Origin: Fusibacter sp963666805
GTDB lineage: Bacteria > Bacillota > Clostridia > Peptostreptococcales > Acidaminobacteraceae
DNA: 64,000 bases
Assembly (NCBI GenBank): GCA_963666805.2
Contig: CAXXWR010000006.1
Location: forward strand, 744,001 to 808,000
Reading direction: 5' to 3'
Shown here: one piece after another, positions 40,880-50,075 of the stretch
Position numbering within the stretch: the stretch's first letter is position 1
Layout of the letters: each line of letters starts with the position of its first letter
Position numbers and translations under genes: made by a program
Notes under the pieces: generated by a model
Database searches by the model: none
What the model saw: the letters and a program-made list of their open reading frames with translations, nothing else
Told to the model about the DNA's origin: nothing

Positions 40880-43108
40880 ATGGCAAAAGTAGTCATTGCA
40901 GAAAAACCATCAGTAGCAAAGAATATCGCCGATGCAGTTGGAGCCAATAGCCGCCAAGACGGTTATTTTCAAGGTGGCGGTTTTTTCGTGACTTGGGCTT
41001 TTGGACATTTGTTAGAACTCTATGATATGAGGGACTATGACGAAAAATACAAGAGCTGGCGCATGGAAAATTATCCTTTTATACCGGATACTTTTACATA
41101 TAAAATTAAGACCGTTGACAAGCAAGTGGATAAGGGCGCTGAAAAACAAATAGCAATTATTAAGGATCTTATTCAGCGTGAAGAAGTGAGTGGCGTTATT
41201 TCAGCCTGTGACTATGACCGAGAAGGGCAAATTATTGGAGATATTATTTTGGACTACTTGGAAGTAGATAAACCTGTTGAACGTTTGCTTTTAAATGAAT
41301 GGACACCTGATGAAGTTAACAAGGGACTTCAAGAGTTAGTAAGCAATCAAGAGATGTCTCCGCTTAAAGATGCGGGAATCAGTAGGCAGTGGGCAGACTG
41401 GATGATCGGAATTAATTTAACGTCTGTGGCGACGCTCAAATACCAAAGAGGCAGTAAAAAAGTTTTAAATATTGGACGTGTTTTAATGCCGACGCTAAAA
41501 ATTATTTATGACAAAGATAAAGAAATTGAAAATTTTGAACCCGATACATTTTATCGTTTAAAAGTGGATTTTGAAACGGCAACTGGAGCAGTTATTAGTA
41601 CACAGTATAACGATGAAAATGGGGATAAGTTTAAAGAAAAAGAAATCTGTCAACAGGTTAAAGAGGCTTTAAAAGAGAAAGAAGCTTATGTGACGTCTAA
41701 AGAGATGGAGCTTAAACGTGAATACCCGCCTGTGCTTTTTAACTTATCAGGACTTCAAGGGTATATCACCAGTAAGAATAAGGGCTGGACTTCTGACAAG
41801 GTCCTAAAAGTGGCACAAGGCCTTTATGAGAAAAAGTTAATCACTTACCCGAGGACTTCAAGTTTGGCACTAGAAGAATCATTAACGGCTAAAGCTGAGA
41901 AAGTTTTAAAGAGTGTTCAGGCGGGACTTCCTTATGAGGATGAGATTAAATTTGAAGTGACTAAAAGGGTTTTTGATAATAGTAAGGTAGAAAGCCATAG
42001 TGCTATTATGCCAACCTATGTGAGGCCTAAAGGGCTTAGTCCTGATGAGAAAATTGTCTATAAAGCCATTCGTAATCGTTTTGTCATGCAGTTTATGCCA
42101 GTGAGTGAGCACGAAGATGTCACTGTAATAATTAAATCAAAGCATCCAGATATTCAAGGTTTCTTTAAGGCAAAGGGCAAGATTCAAAAGGTTATGGGGT
42201 GGAAGAAGGTAGAGGCAATCAAGACCAAGGAAGTTATTTTACCACCTATTGAAGAAGGTGACTCTGTAACGGTTAATAAGATTAGAATAGAGACAAAATC
42301 AACCAAACCGCCTCGCCATCATACAGAAAAAAGTCTGTTAAAAGTTATGGAAACGTGTGGCAAGTACTTGAAGAAAAAGCAAGAAGAAAATGATGATGAC
42401 GATTCAGACGACCCTGATAATGATAATGATGACAGCGACGACCAAGGGGTTATGGAATCAGAAGAGCAGAGTGAAGAAGAAATTTCTGCGATTCTTACAG
42501 GCTTTAGTATTGGGACTCCAGCGACGAGAGCAGAGACTATTTCAAAGTTAAAATACGCAGGTTATGTTGAAACAAAAGGGAAGAACTTGATGATTACTGA
42601 AGTGGGCAAAAGGCTTGTAGAGTGTTTTCCCGTTCAATCCTTATTTGATTTAGAATATACAGGACGCCTTGAAAAAAAATTATTTGAGATTGGTAAAAAT
42701 CAATATGAAAAGCAGGCTTTTCTTGAAGAAATGACAGCGTTTACCGATTGGGCTGTAAAGGCAATCAAACAGGATGATTTTCATCAGATAAGAGAATCTG
42801 AAGTGGTGGTTACGGATAAAGAAATTTTGGGTAAGTGTCCTAACTGTGGCAGTCCAGTGGTAGAAGGATCAAAAGGATATGGCTGTAGCAACTGGAAGAG
42901 TGGATGTCAATTTGTTGTTTGGAAAGATGACAAATATTTGGCTGCTTTAGGGGTAAAACCCAGTGCTCATACTGTGAAGGCTTTGCTTGAAAATGGGAGC
43001 GTTTACGGCAGCCGTTTTAAAAGTAAAAAAGGCAATGTATTTGCTGCAACCCTCTATTATGAAAAAGATCAAGAAACAGGTCGGTTTAGGTGGCGAATGT
43101 CTTTCTAA
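40880..43108 (+). CDS. topB: DNA topoisomerase III (type IA)
   Basis: TopB relaxes and decatenates DNA by single-strand passage. The 742-residue protein starts with the TOPRIM motif (VVIAEKPSVAKNIADAVG; the DYDREGQ acidic pair is in SACDYDREGQIIG). The active tyrosine is Y323 in LITYPRTSS. GTPATRAETI and ARVGRVLMPTL-like sequence (NIGRVLMPTLK) are conserved. A very acidic insert near residues 496-540 (EENDDDDSDDPDNDNDDS) is unusual. One zinc finger closes the protein (CPNCG at about 653, later CSNWKSGC). It stands alone. Confidence 0.95.
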   Translation: MAKVVIAEKPSVAKNIADAVGANSRQDGYFQGGGFFVTWAFGHLLELYDMRDYDEKYKSWRMENYPFIPDTFTYKIKTVDKQVDKGAEKQIAIIKDLIQREEVSGVISACDYDREGQIIGDIILDYLEVDKPVERLLLNEWTPDEVNKGLQELVSNQEMSPLKDAGISRQWADWMIGINLTSVATLKYQRGSKKVLNIGRVLMPTLKIIYDKDKEIENFEPDTFYRLKVDFETATGAVISTQYNDENGDKFKEKEICQQVKEALKEKEAYVTSKEMELKREYPPVLFNLSGLQGYITSKNKGWTSDKVLKVAQGLYEKKLITYPRTSSLALEESLTAKAEKVLKSVQAGLPYEDEIKFEVTKRVFDNSKVESHSAIMPTYVRPKGLSPDEKIVYKAIRNRFVMQFMPVSEHEDVTVIIKSKHPDIQGFFKAKGKIQKVMGWKKVEAIKTKEVILPPIEEGDSVTVNKIRIETKSTKPPRHHTEKSLLKVMETCGKYLKKKQEENDDDDSDDPDNDNDDSDDQGVMESEEQSEEEISAILTGFSIGTPATRAETISKLKYAGYVETKGKNLMITEVGKRLVECFPVQSLFDLEYTGRLEKKLFEIGKNQYEKQAFLEEMTAFTDWAVKAIKQDDFHQIRESEVVVTDKEILGKCPNCGSPVVEGSKGYGCSNWKSGCQFVVWKDDKYLAALGVKPSAHTVKALLENGSVYGSRFKSKKGNVFAATLYYEKDQETGRFRWRMSF

Positions 43109-43217
43109 TATTTTTTAAATCTCTATTTAGAATCATCAGATATCTTAGTGAATAAGATTAAGATTATGGTATAATAATAAAAGTACAACTAAGAGATTTG
43201 GATAATGAGGAAAATAA

Positions 43218-45788
43218 ATGAATCGATTGATTAAGTATATTTACTTGATGTTTGCAACATTTATGATTATTATTTTTTTATTCTTGAATATTAATTATTA
43301 TGATAGTGAACGGATTGTTAATGACGAAATAAAACATACCGCATCCACAATGGCCGATCACTTTGATTCAGAAGTGACCAATTGGGTCATAAGGGCGAAA
43401 GAATCAATTGAAGATGCACACCAAGTGATTGAGATGGCACCTAATGATGATGCCAAAATTAGAGAATTTTTAGGTCATGAGATGGAAAAGCATCCTGAAT
43501 TTACACTTATTTACTATGGCAGGCCAGATGGGACATTGATTATGACAACCGATTGGGATGAGCCCGACGACTTTATTTTAACCAATAGGCCTTGGTATTT
43601 AAAAGCGAGTGAATCAGGCTGTTATGTCATGACGGAACCCTTTAAAGATGCCTACTCAGGACAAATGGTGGTTAGCATGTCAATGCCCGTTTATGATGAT
43701 AGTCATCAGCTATTAGGAGTCATTAGTGGTGACATTGAGACTCAAACGATTATGGATAATATCGTTTCTTTTAATGATTATACAAGAGGCTATGCTTTTG
43801 TAATGAATCAAGAGAATGATGTGATATTTAATTGGGGTGATCCACCTTCTGTTTACTTAGAAAACGATCTGATTACAGCAGCTTCTCAAGGATTAGTAGG
43901 CATTGAAAAAGCTGATAAGTTCGTTGATAGCAAGTTAGAAGGCTTTGTTCAGGTGTCTCCAATTAGCCACACGCCGTGGACCCTGCTCGCTTATGTCCCG
44001 ACAGATGCTTATAGTAATGGGATAGCTCACCTCAGATGGGTTATGAATGTGATGATGGTCATCAGTTTTCTTGCCTTCATTGTTATTTATTATTTACAGA
44101 AAAGGTATATTTCAAATCCCTTACTTGAATTCGAAAAGCAAGTGGCTGATATTGATATAGAATTTAACAGTGCCTATAGAATTAATTTAAAATCAACACA
44201 GTTTTTAGGCAGGCTTCAAAATAAGATTAATGAATTACTTGAAAGTATTTTTCAGTACGTGACGGTTATTGAAAATGACCAAGAGGAAGTCCATGCTTTA
44301 AATGAAGAACTCGAAGCCTCTTTTGGCCAGCTGGTGGCAACAGAACAAGAGGTTACACGGCAAAAGATGTATTTTGAATCACTCTTTAAAAATTCTCCAG
44401 AAGCGGTAGCTATGTTTGATCAAGAACATCGTATTGTAGATATTAACGGTGCCTTTACAGGTCTTTTTGGCTATGAGTTGAGGGAAATTCGGGGTAAAGA
44501 TTTAGATGATATTTTAACATTACCCGATGAGCAAATGGCAGCTAAAGAGAAGACACAGATGGTTTTTGAGGGAGTTAATGTCTCCTTTGAAGCTCTCCGA
44601 TATGGAGTGGATAATCAACCGAGACAAGTTTCTGTCAAAGGGGTTAAAGTAACTTATGAAGGAACGATTGTTGGCGGTTACGGGATTTATTCCGATATTT
44701 CAAAGCGAATTGAAAGAGAACATCATCTTGAATATGTGGGTAATCATGATTATTTGACAGGGCTTTATAATCGCTATTACTTTGAAAAAAAATTGAGCCT
44801 AATCAGTCAAGAAGATTTGCCTGTGGCTATTATTATGATTGATGTCAACGGTCTCAAGCTGATTAATGATGCTTTTGGTAATGATGTAGGGGATGAACTT
44901 CTTATTAAGACAGCTGAAGTGGTCGAGAATATGGCTCGGGATGTCCTAGGGAAAGATTACTTCGTGTCGAGAATTGGCGGCGATGAGTTCACCATTGTTA
45001 AATGTGGTATGGAAAATGAATCGGTGGTTGTTTTGGTTCAACGGATTAAAGAAGAAACCAAGAAAATCAAGATTGGAGAAATAGAAGTCTCTGTTTCCAT
45101 TGGCTGGGGCATTAAAAATAATGATGAATCCATGCAAGCGGTTTTAAAGATAGCTGAAGATAACCTATTAAGACATAAACTGACGGAAAATCCAAGTATT
45201 CGTGGAAAAACGATAGATACAATTATGAATACGCTTCATGAAAAGAGTCCAAGAGAAGAACAGCATTCTAAGCGTGTAAGTGAGCTCTCTTATCGGATTG
45301 CACTGGAAATGGGACTAGACGACCGATCGCTTAATGAAATCAAGACAATGGGCCTTTTACATGATGTGGGTAAGATTGCTATCAGTGATAAGATTTTAAA
45401 TAAAGAAGGTCGATTGACTGATGTAGAGTACGAAGAAATTAAAAGACATCCTGAAATAGGTTACCGTATTTTAAGCAGTGTAAATGAGTTGGCTGAAATG
45501 GCAAATGCTATTTTAGCCCACCATGAAAAATGGGATGGTTCGGGTTATCCAAAGGGATTAAAAGGAGAAGAGATTCCTTATTTAGCTAGAATTATTGCTA
45601 TAGCAGATGCTTTTGATGCAATGACCAGTAATCGGAGTTATCGTGAAGCACTTTCTTATGAAGAAGCTCTTGAAGAAATCAAGCGGTTTTCTAATATTCA
45701 GTTTGATCCTGAAGTGGTTGGGTTTTTTACGAGTTATATTGAAAGTGAAATGGCTAAACGAGATAAAAGACGTAAAGATACACCTTAA
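43218..45788 (+). CDS. dCache-PAS-GGDEF-HD-GYP sensor for c-di-GMP turnover
   Basis: This 856-residue membrane protein has helix one (residues 5-25), an extracellular dCache domain (NRPWYLKASESG, GVISGDIE, AYVPTDAYSNG), helix two near 275-295, a coiled linker, a PAS domain (about 390-505), GGDEF (SRIGGDEFTIV, intact) and HD-GYP (LLHDVGKIAISDKIL, HHEKWDGSGYPKGLKGEEI, IADAFDAMT). It could both make and degrade c-di-GMP in answer to an outside ligand. The dCache pattern resembles small-molecule sensors of chemoreceptors. Which activity dominates cannot be told from sequence. Confidence 0.93.
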   Translation: MNRLIKYIYLMFATFMIIIFLFLNINYYDSERIVNDEIKHTASTMADHFDSEVTNWVIRAKESIEDAHQVIEMAPNDDAKIREFLGHEMEKHPEFTLIYYGRPDGTLIMTTDWDEPDDFILTNRPWYLKASESGCYVMTEPFKDAYSGQMVVSMSMPVYDDSHQLLGVISGDIETQTIMDNIVSFNDYTRGYAFVMNQENDVIFNWGDPPSVYLENDLITAASQGLVGIEKADKFVDSKLEGFVQVSPISHTPWTLLAYVPTDAYSNGIAHLRWVMNVMMVISFLAFIVIYYLQKRYISNPLLEFEKQVADIDIEFNSAYRINLKSTQFLGRLQNKINELLESIFQYVTVIENDQEEVHALNEELEASFGQLVATEQEVTRQKMYFESLFKNSPEAVAMFDQEHRIVDINGAFTGLFGYELREIRGKDLDDILTLPDEQMAAKEKTQMVFEGVNVSFEALRYGVDNQPRQVSVKGVKVTYEGTIVGGYGIYSDISKRIEREHHLEYVGNHDYLTGLYNRYYFEKKLSLISQEDLPVAIIMIDVNGLKLINDAFGNDVGDELLIKTAEVVENMARDVLGKDYFVSRIGGDEFTIVKCGMENESVVVLVQRIKEETKKIKIGEIEVSVSIGWGIKNNDESMQAVLKIAEDNLLRHKLTENPSIRGKTIDTIMNTLHEKSPREEQHSKRVSELSYRIALEMGLDDRSLNEIKTMGLLHDVGKIAISDKILNKEGRLTDVEYEEIKRHPEIGYRILSSVNELAEMANAILAHHEKWDGSGYPKGLKGEEIPYLARIIAIADAFDAMTSNRSYREALSYEEALEEIKRFSNIQFDPEVVGFFTSYIESEMAKRDKRRKDTP

Positions 45789-45843
45789 CATATAAAAAAC
45801 GGTGTTAGTGATGTATAAAATAAAAGTTAATGGTAGGACAATA

Positions 45844-45884
45844 AAAAAGCTGATCAATGATAGTAATATCAACGATCAGCTTTT
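45844..45884. terminator. Bidirectional terminator between HD-GYP gene and prfC
   Basis: AAAAGCTGATC pairs with GATCAGCTTTT around an 18-base loop, with A and T flanks on both sides. Confidence 0.88.
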
Positions 45885-45887
45885 GAT

Positions 45888-47489
45888 TTATATAATAGAT
45901 GTTTCGTGAAGAACAAGTCCCTTATTTCTTTCGGTAATTTGTCGAATAGACCACTCATTTTGGAAGAGGAGTAAAGGTTCTTCATTGTCATTGTGAACAA
46001 GGAGCGTATCCATGGTCATTGAGAATCCTTTTTCTTTATAAGAGCCAGGTTCTATCCAACGAATATAGCGGTAAGGCAGTGTATTCATGATAAGGTCTAC
46101 GCCGTATTCATTTTTAAGGCGGTATTCAAAAACTTCAAACTGAAGTTGACCGACGACACCGATAATCGTTTCTTCAGTACCTATATTAGGTCGTCTATAA
46201 ACTTGGATGGTACCTTCTTCAGCAAGCTGTCTAACGCCCTTTTGAAATTGCTTACGTTTCATAGAGTTTTTAATCATGACTTTAGCAAAGTGTTCAGGTG
46301 CAAACTGAGGGATGCCCTTAAAGCGTATTTTTGAATTATCTTCACAAAGGGTGTCACCGATATTAAAAATACCAGGATCATGTAGGCCAATAATATCGCC
46401 AGGGTAGGCTGTCTCAACAATGACGCGGTCTTGAGCCATAAATTGTTGAGGTTGAGCCAATTTTATTTTTTTACCAGCATTAACGTGGTTAACGGCCATT
46501 CCTTTGGTGAATTGACCTGAGCATATGCGTAAAAAGGCAATTCTATCACGGTGGGCAGGATTCATGTTGGCCTGAATTTTAAAAATAAAGCCCGTGAAGT
46601 TTTCATCATCTGGATTAACGATACCGTCGTCAGTTTCACGTGGTCTAGGTGGCAATGTGATGTCAAGGAATGATTCAAGGAAGGGTTCAACACCAAAGTT
46701 GGTAAGAGCACTCCCAAAGTAAACAGGGGTTAATTCGCCTGCGAGGATTTTATCAAGATCAAAGTCATCCCCAGCAATATCTAAAAGCTCAATTTCGGAC
46801 TGAATTTGTTCATGAACTTCTTCACCCAGTAAATCTGAAAATTTGGCATCCGTAATTGTACCAGAGATTGTATTCGTTTTAGCTTGTCCGTGGTTTCCTT
46901 CATTAAAAAGTTCAATTTGTTCTTTTTGGCGATTGTAAACGCCTTTGAAATTCTTACCCGAACCAATTGGCCAGTTTATAGGACACGAGTGAATCCCAAG
47001 GACCTTTTCAATATCTTCCATTAATTCAAAAGGGTCTCTACCTTGACGGTCCATCTTATTAATGAAAGTAAAGATAGGAATACCTCTCATTTTACAAACT
47101 TCAAATAGTTTCTTGGTTTGGGCTTCAACCCCTTTGGCACTATCAATTACCATAACAGCTGTATCAGCTGCCATTAGTGTCCTATAGGTATCTTCACTGA
47201 AATCCTGATGACCAGGGGTGTCCAGAATATTGATACAGTAGTCATTATATTCAAACTGAAGCACACTGGAGGTGACCGAAATTCCTCTTTGTTTTTCTAT
47301 TTCCATCCAGTCAGAAACCGCATATTTTTGACTTCTTCTGGATTTTACTGATCCTGCTTCTCTGATAGCGCCACCGAAGAGTAAGAACTTTTCAGTTAGG
47401 GTAGTCTTCCCAGCATCAGGATGGGAAATGATGGCGAAGGTTCTTCTTCTATTAACTTCTTGTTTAAATGTATAGTTTTTATCTGACAT
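45888..47489 (-). CDS. prfC: Peptide chain release factor 3
   Basis: RF3 is a GTPase that recycles RF1 and RF2 from the ribosome. The 533-residue protein has G1 SHPDAGKTT, G2 region GISVTSSV, G3 DTPGHQDF, G4 FINKMDR and the RF3-specific C-terminal domain (QLQFEVFEYRLKNEYGVD). The start is ATG 47489 with AAGGA upstream; an ORF extension to 47522 has no ribosome site. It is monocistronic. Confidence 0.96.
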   Translation of the reverse strand: MSDKNYTFKQEVNRRRTFAIISHPDAGKTTLTEKFLLFGGAIREAGSVKSRRSQKYAVSDWMEIEKQRGISVTSSVLQFEYNDYCINILDTPGHQDFSEDTYRTLMAADTAVMVIDSAKGVEAQTKKLFEVCKMRGIPIFTFINKMDRQGRDPFELMEDIEKVLGIHSCPINWPIGSGKNFKGVYNRQKEQIELFNEGNHGQAKTNTISGTITDAKFSDLLGEEVHEQIQSEIELLDIAGDDFDLDKILAGELTPVYFGSALTNFGVEPFLESFLDITLPPRPRETDDGIVNPDDENFTGFIFKIQANMNPAHRDRIAFLRICSGQFTKGMAVNHVNAGKKIKLAQPQQFMAQDRVIVETAYPGDIIGLHDPGIFNIGDTLCEDNSKIRFKGIPQFAPEHFAKVMIKNSMKRKQFQKGVRQLAEEGTIQVYRRPNIGTEETIIGVVGQLQFEVFEYRLKNEYGVDLIMNTLPYRYIRWIEPGSYKEKGFSMTMDTLLVHNDNEEPLLLFQNEWSIRQITERNKGLVLHETSII

Positions 47490-47800
47490 GATTTTTCCTT
47501 TTCTTTCATCAGTTTTTTGCAATTTTTTTGAAGGTTTAGCCTTCTAATATCAACATTATAAAGCGTATCTTTTTATAGGGGGGATGTCAATATAAAATTC
47601 TGATTATAAAACATAATTTAGCCGTTTTTGTCTCTTTCCCATGTGAGGGATGCTATGAAATTGTATTGATTAAACTTTTTTAATAAGTTAAGAATACTTT
47701 TCAGAAAATTCAAGTTAAAAAGGATGAAGTCTAACGTTTTAAGTGTTAAAATGGGGAAGGGTACTTTAAGTGAAATTCATAATATAAGAGGAGATATAAT
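47490..47800. other. Divergent intergenic region, prfC and aminotransferase promoters
   Basis: The AT-rich 311 bp must hold promoters for both flanking genes. I see TTGATT-type and TATAAT-like boxes but no pair that is convincing, and no repeat or RNA structure. Confidence 0.5.
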
Positions 47801-49114
47801 ATGAGCGAGCCAAGATTATCTAAATATTCCGAATCAAGAAAGCCATCTGCTGTAAGAGTGGCGCAACTGAAATATAAGGAAAGACAAGAAAAGCCGGCTG
47901 AAGTCATCAATGTAGGCGTGGGGAATGTATCACTTCCAACACATCCTGCCATGATGGAAAGAATGTTCAACCTCGGATCAAAAGACAGCCCATTTCATGA
48001 CGGTGTTGTCCAATATGTAGCCACTGCTGGAACAAAAGAGTGTCAAGATGCCTTTAAAAACATATTGTCTTGTGAAGGGTTTGATACAAGTCGTATCCAC
48101 GTTCAAGTAACGGACGGGGGTTCAGCGGGGATGGAATTGTTTGTTCTATCCGTAGGAGGAGAAGCAGGAGAATCTGAACATCCGATTTTGCTCATCAATC
48201 CTACTTATACGAACTATATGGCTTTTGCCAAGCGCCTTGGGCGTTCAACTGTGACAATCACAAGAAAGCTTGATGAAGATGGACAGTTTACACTTCCAAC
48301 GATGGCTGAAATAGAAGACGTGATTAAGACCCATCAACCGAATGCAATGCTAGTGATTCCCTATGACAATCCAACGGGTCAACTCTATGACCATGAAACG
48401 ATGGTTGGTTTAGCGGAATTATGTGTTAAATATAATATGTGGATGGCAAGCGATGAAGCCTATAGAGAATTGTTTTACGATGCCAATAAGCCACCAATAA
48501 GTATCTGGGGAATTACTGATCAAATTGTACCGGGAATTGAAGGCAGAAGAATTAGTATTGAGACAGCTTCTAAAGTATGGAATGCCTGTGGACTGAGAAT
48601 AGGTGGTTACTTAACTGATAATGCAAAACTACACACACAAATTGTGGCAGAATATACATCTAATTTATGTGCCAATGCGATTGGTCAATATATCTTTGGT
48701 GCCCTAGCGCATCAAACTAAAGAACAATTTAATGATTGGTTTTCTCAAATGAGACAACACTATCAAGGTCAGATTGTCAGTGTCTGCGAGGCACTTAAAG
48801 CGAGAGAACCTAAGTTGATTGTTTCTCATTCTAAAGCCTCTATTTATACAGTTATAGATGTCAGAAATGTGGTAAAACCTGGTTTTGATGCCAATGATTT
48901 TGTCGTTTACTGTGCAAGTGAAGGAAAAGAAGTCATTGATGGAGTGGAAATGACGCTTTTAGCGGCACCGATGAAGGGTTTTTATGACATTAAAGGAGAT
49001 GACAATCCAGGTAAAACCCAATTTAGAATTTCTTATGTAGAAAGCAAAGCTAAAATGGCAAAAGTACCTGAACTCTTTATTAAACTCTTGAGACATTATG
49101 AAGCTCAAAGATAA
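47801..49114 (+). CDS. PLP-dependent class I/II aminotransferase
   Basis: The 437-residue cytosolic enzyme belongs to fold type I. PLP residues can be read: the loop VTDGGSAGMELF, the NPTG motif in PYDNPTGQLYDH, the aspartate/tyrosine in ASDEAYRELFY, the Schiff-base lysine K258 in ETASKVWNACGLRIGG and the C-terminal arginine in FRISYVES. The SKVWNACGLRIG context resembles aspartate-type or alanine-type aminotransferases of Clostridia, but the amino donor cannot be assigned. ATG 47801 follows AAGAGGAG. A terminator follows 20 bases after the stop, so the gene is alone. Confidence 0.88.
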   Translation: MSEPRLSKYSESRKPSAVRVAQLKYKERQEKPAEVINVGVGNVSLPTHPAMMERMFNLGSKDSPFHDGVVQYVATAGTKECQDAFKNILSCEGFDTSRIHVQVTDGGSAGMELFVLSVGGEAGESEHPILLINPTYTNYMAFAKRLGRSTVTITRKLDEDGQFTLPTMAEIEDVIKTHQPNAMLVIPYDNPTGQLYDHETMVGLAELCVKYNMWMASDEAYRELFYDANKPPISIWGITDQIVPGIEGRRISIETASKVWNACGLRIGGYLTDNAKLHTQIVAEYTSNLCANAIGQYIFGALAHQTKEQFNDWFSQMRQHYQGQIVSVCEALKAREPKLIVSHSKASIYTVIDVRNVVKPGFDANDFVVYCASEGKEVIDGVEMTLLAAPMKGFYDIKGDDNPGKTQFRISYVESKAKMAKVPELFIKLLRHYEAQR

Positions 49115-49134
49115 TTGAATTGATTTTAAATAAT

Positions 49135-49167
49135 AAAAAGCACTTATCCGTAGATAAGTGCTTTTTC
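49135..49167. terminator. Bidirectional terminator after the aminotransferase
   Basis: AAAAAGCACTTATC pairs perfectly with GATAAGTGCTTTTT around a four-base loop. Confidence 0.93.
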
Positions 49168-49193
49168 ACGATATGAGGGATCGTGTGTGTGGG

Positions 49194-49562
49194 CTATCGA
49201 GGGTAACGTGAAAAACCACCTTTGACGTTGTAAACCGTATTAAAACCATTTTTAGTGAGCATTTTACAGGCTCTCATACTTCTTGAACCTGAAGCGCACA
49301 TAACAACGATGGGTTTTTCTTTACTAAATTTGTCCCATTTCTGAGGCAGTTGTTCAAGAGGAATGTTGACGAAGCCTTTTGCATGTCCTCCACTGTATTC
49401 ACCCGGTGATCTAACATCAATAAAAGTAGTTTCTTTTTTTTCTTGGGTGACTTTATTTTTAGCTTCTTCACCTGAAAGGGACTGAATATTTCGAGTTGTG
49501 ATGAAGTTTGATACAAAGTAGATTACAATCACTGCAATCGCAAATAAGAGTATAGGTGACAT
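49194..49562 (-). CDS. Membrane-anchored single-domain rhodanese
   Basis: Rhodaneses move sulfane sulfur. Residues 3-20 (PILLFAIAVIVIYFVSNF) are an N-terminal helix. The rhodanese domain has FIDVRSPGEYSGGHAKGF and the active cysteine in VVMCASGSRS, followed by NVKGGFSRYP. It is 122 residues long. Clostridial relatives of this type are attached to the membrane with the catalytic part inside. The ATG follows AGGAGG. A small stem CCCCC/GGGGG lies in its leader at 49582-49598. No sulfur-metabolism gene is beside it. Confidence 0.9.
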   Translation of the reverse strand: MSPILLFAIAVIVIYFVSNFITTRNIQSLSGEEAKNKVTQEKKETTFIDVRSPGEYSGGHAKGFVNIPLEQLPQKWDKFSKEKPIVVMCASGSRSMRACKMLTKNGFNTVYNVKGGFSRYPR

Positions 49563-49634
49563 GTTGACCTCCTGATAATTACAACCCCCACCATAGGGGG
49601 CTCTTTTTATCTATCATATCACATTTAAGACCAT

Positions 49635-49675
49635 AAAAAAACACTTAAAGAAAAAATCTTTAAGTGTTTTTTAGT
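49635..49675. terminator. Terminator after the PII-like gene
   Basis: AAAAAACACTTAAAG pairs with CTTTAAGTGTTTTTT around a seven-base loop. It is active in either direction and ends the antiporter-PII transcript. Confidence 0.92.
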
Positions 49676-49706
49676 GTTTTTGAATTTTGAGTTGACTGCA
49701 AATGAT

Positions 49707-50066
49707 CTACATGTGTTCATCAAGTCTAAAACCATGAGTTTCTACAACCGGAACAACAAACATGAACCCTGTACCGTTTTTGTTAACAGTATCAAGTCCA
49801 AGTTCCTTTTTTATACGGTCAACTACTGTACGTAGTTTATCTTCATCGCGTATGACACTGACAATTGTCTTGTTATAAGGCTTATTGCCTTCTACAAGTT
49901 TTCTCAGACTACCAAATATAGGCACATCAACATGATTGTCAAGTAAGACTTTACCCATGCCTACACTGTCCATGGTAGTAGCACCGCATCCAAGTTCATA
50001 AAAGACTTCATGGATGACGTTTAATTTTTGGACATCATTGATGACGAGAAATAATGCATAGTTCAT
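49707..50066 (-). CDS. PII-like signalling protein beside an antiporter
   Basis: The 119-residue protein has the PII layout: a beta strand at the start (YALFLVINDVQKLNVIHEVF), a GATTMDSVGMGKVLL segment where GlnB has TVTEVKGFGRQKG, a T-loop-like stretch (residues 45-62), and a B-loop-like TGFMFVVPVVETHGF where GlnB has GDGKIFVSPV. The T-loop tyrosine signature of GlnB/GlnK is absent, so it is not the nitrogen regulator. It follows the cation/proton antiporter by nine bases, with AGGAGG before the ATG. By analogy with GlnK-AmtB and SbtB-SbtA it may gate the antiporter on binding a nucleotide. Ligand unknown. Confidence 0.75.
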   Translation of the reverse strand: MNYALFLVINDVQKLNVIHEVFYELGCGATTMDSVGMGKVLLDNHVDVPIFGSLRKLVEGNKPYNKTIVSVIRDEDKLRTVVDRIKKELGLDTVNKNGTGFMFVVPVVETHGFRLDEHM

Positions 50067-50075
50067 AACAACCTC

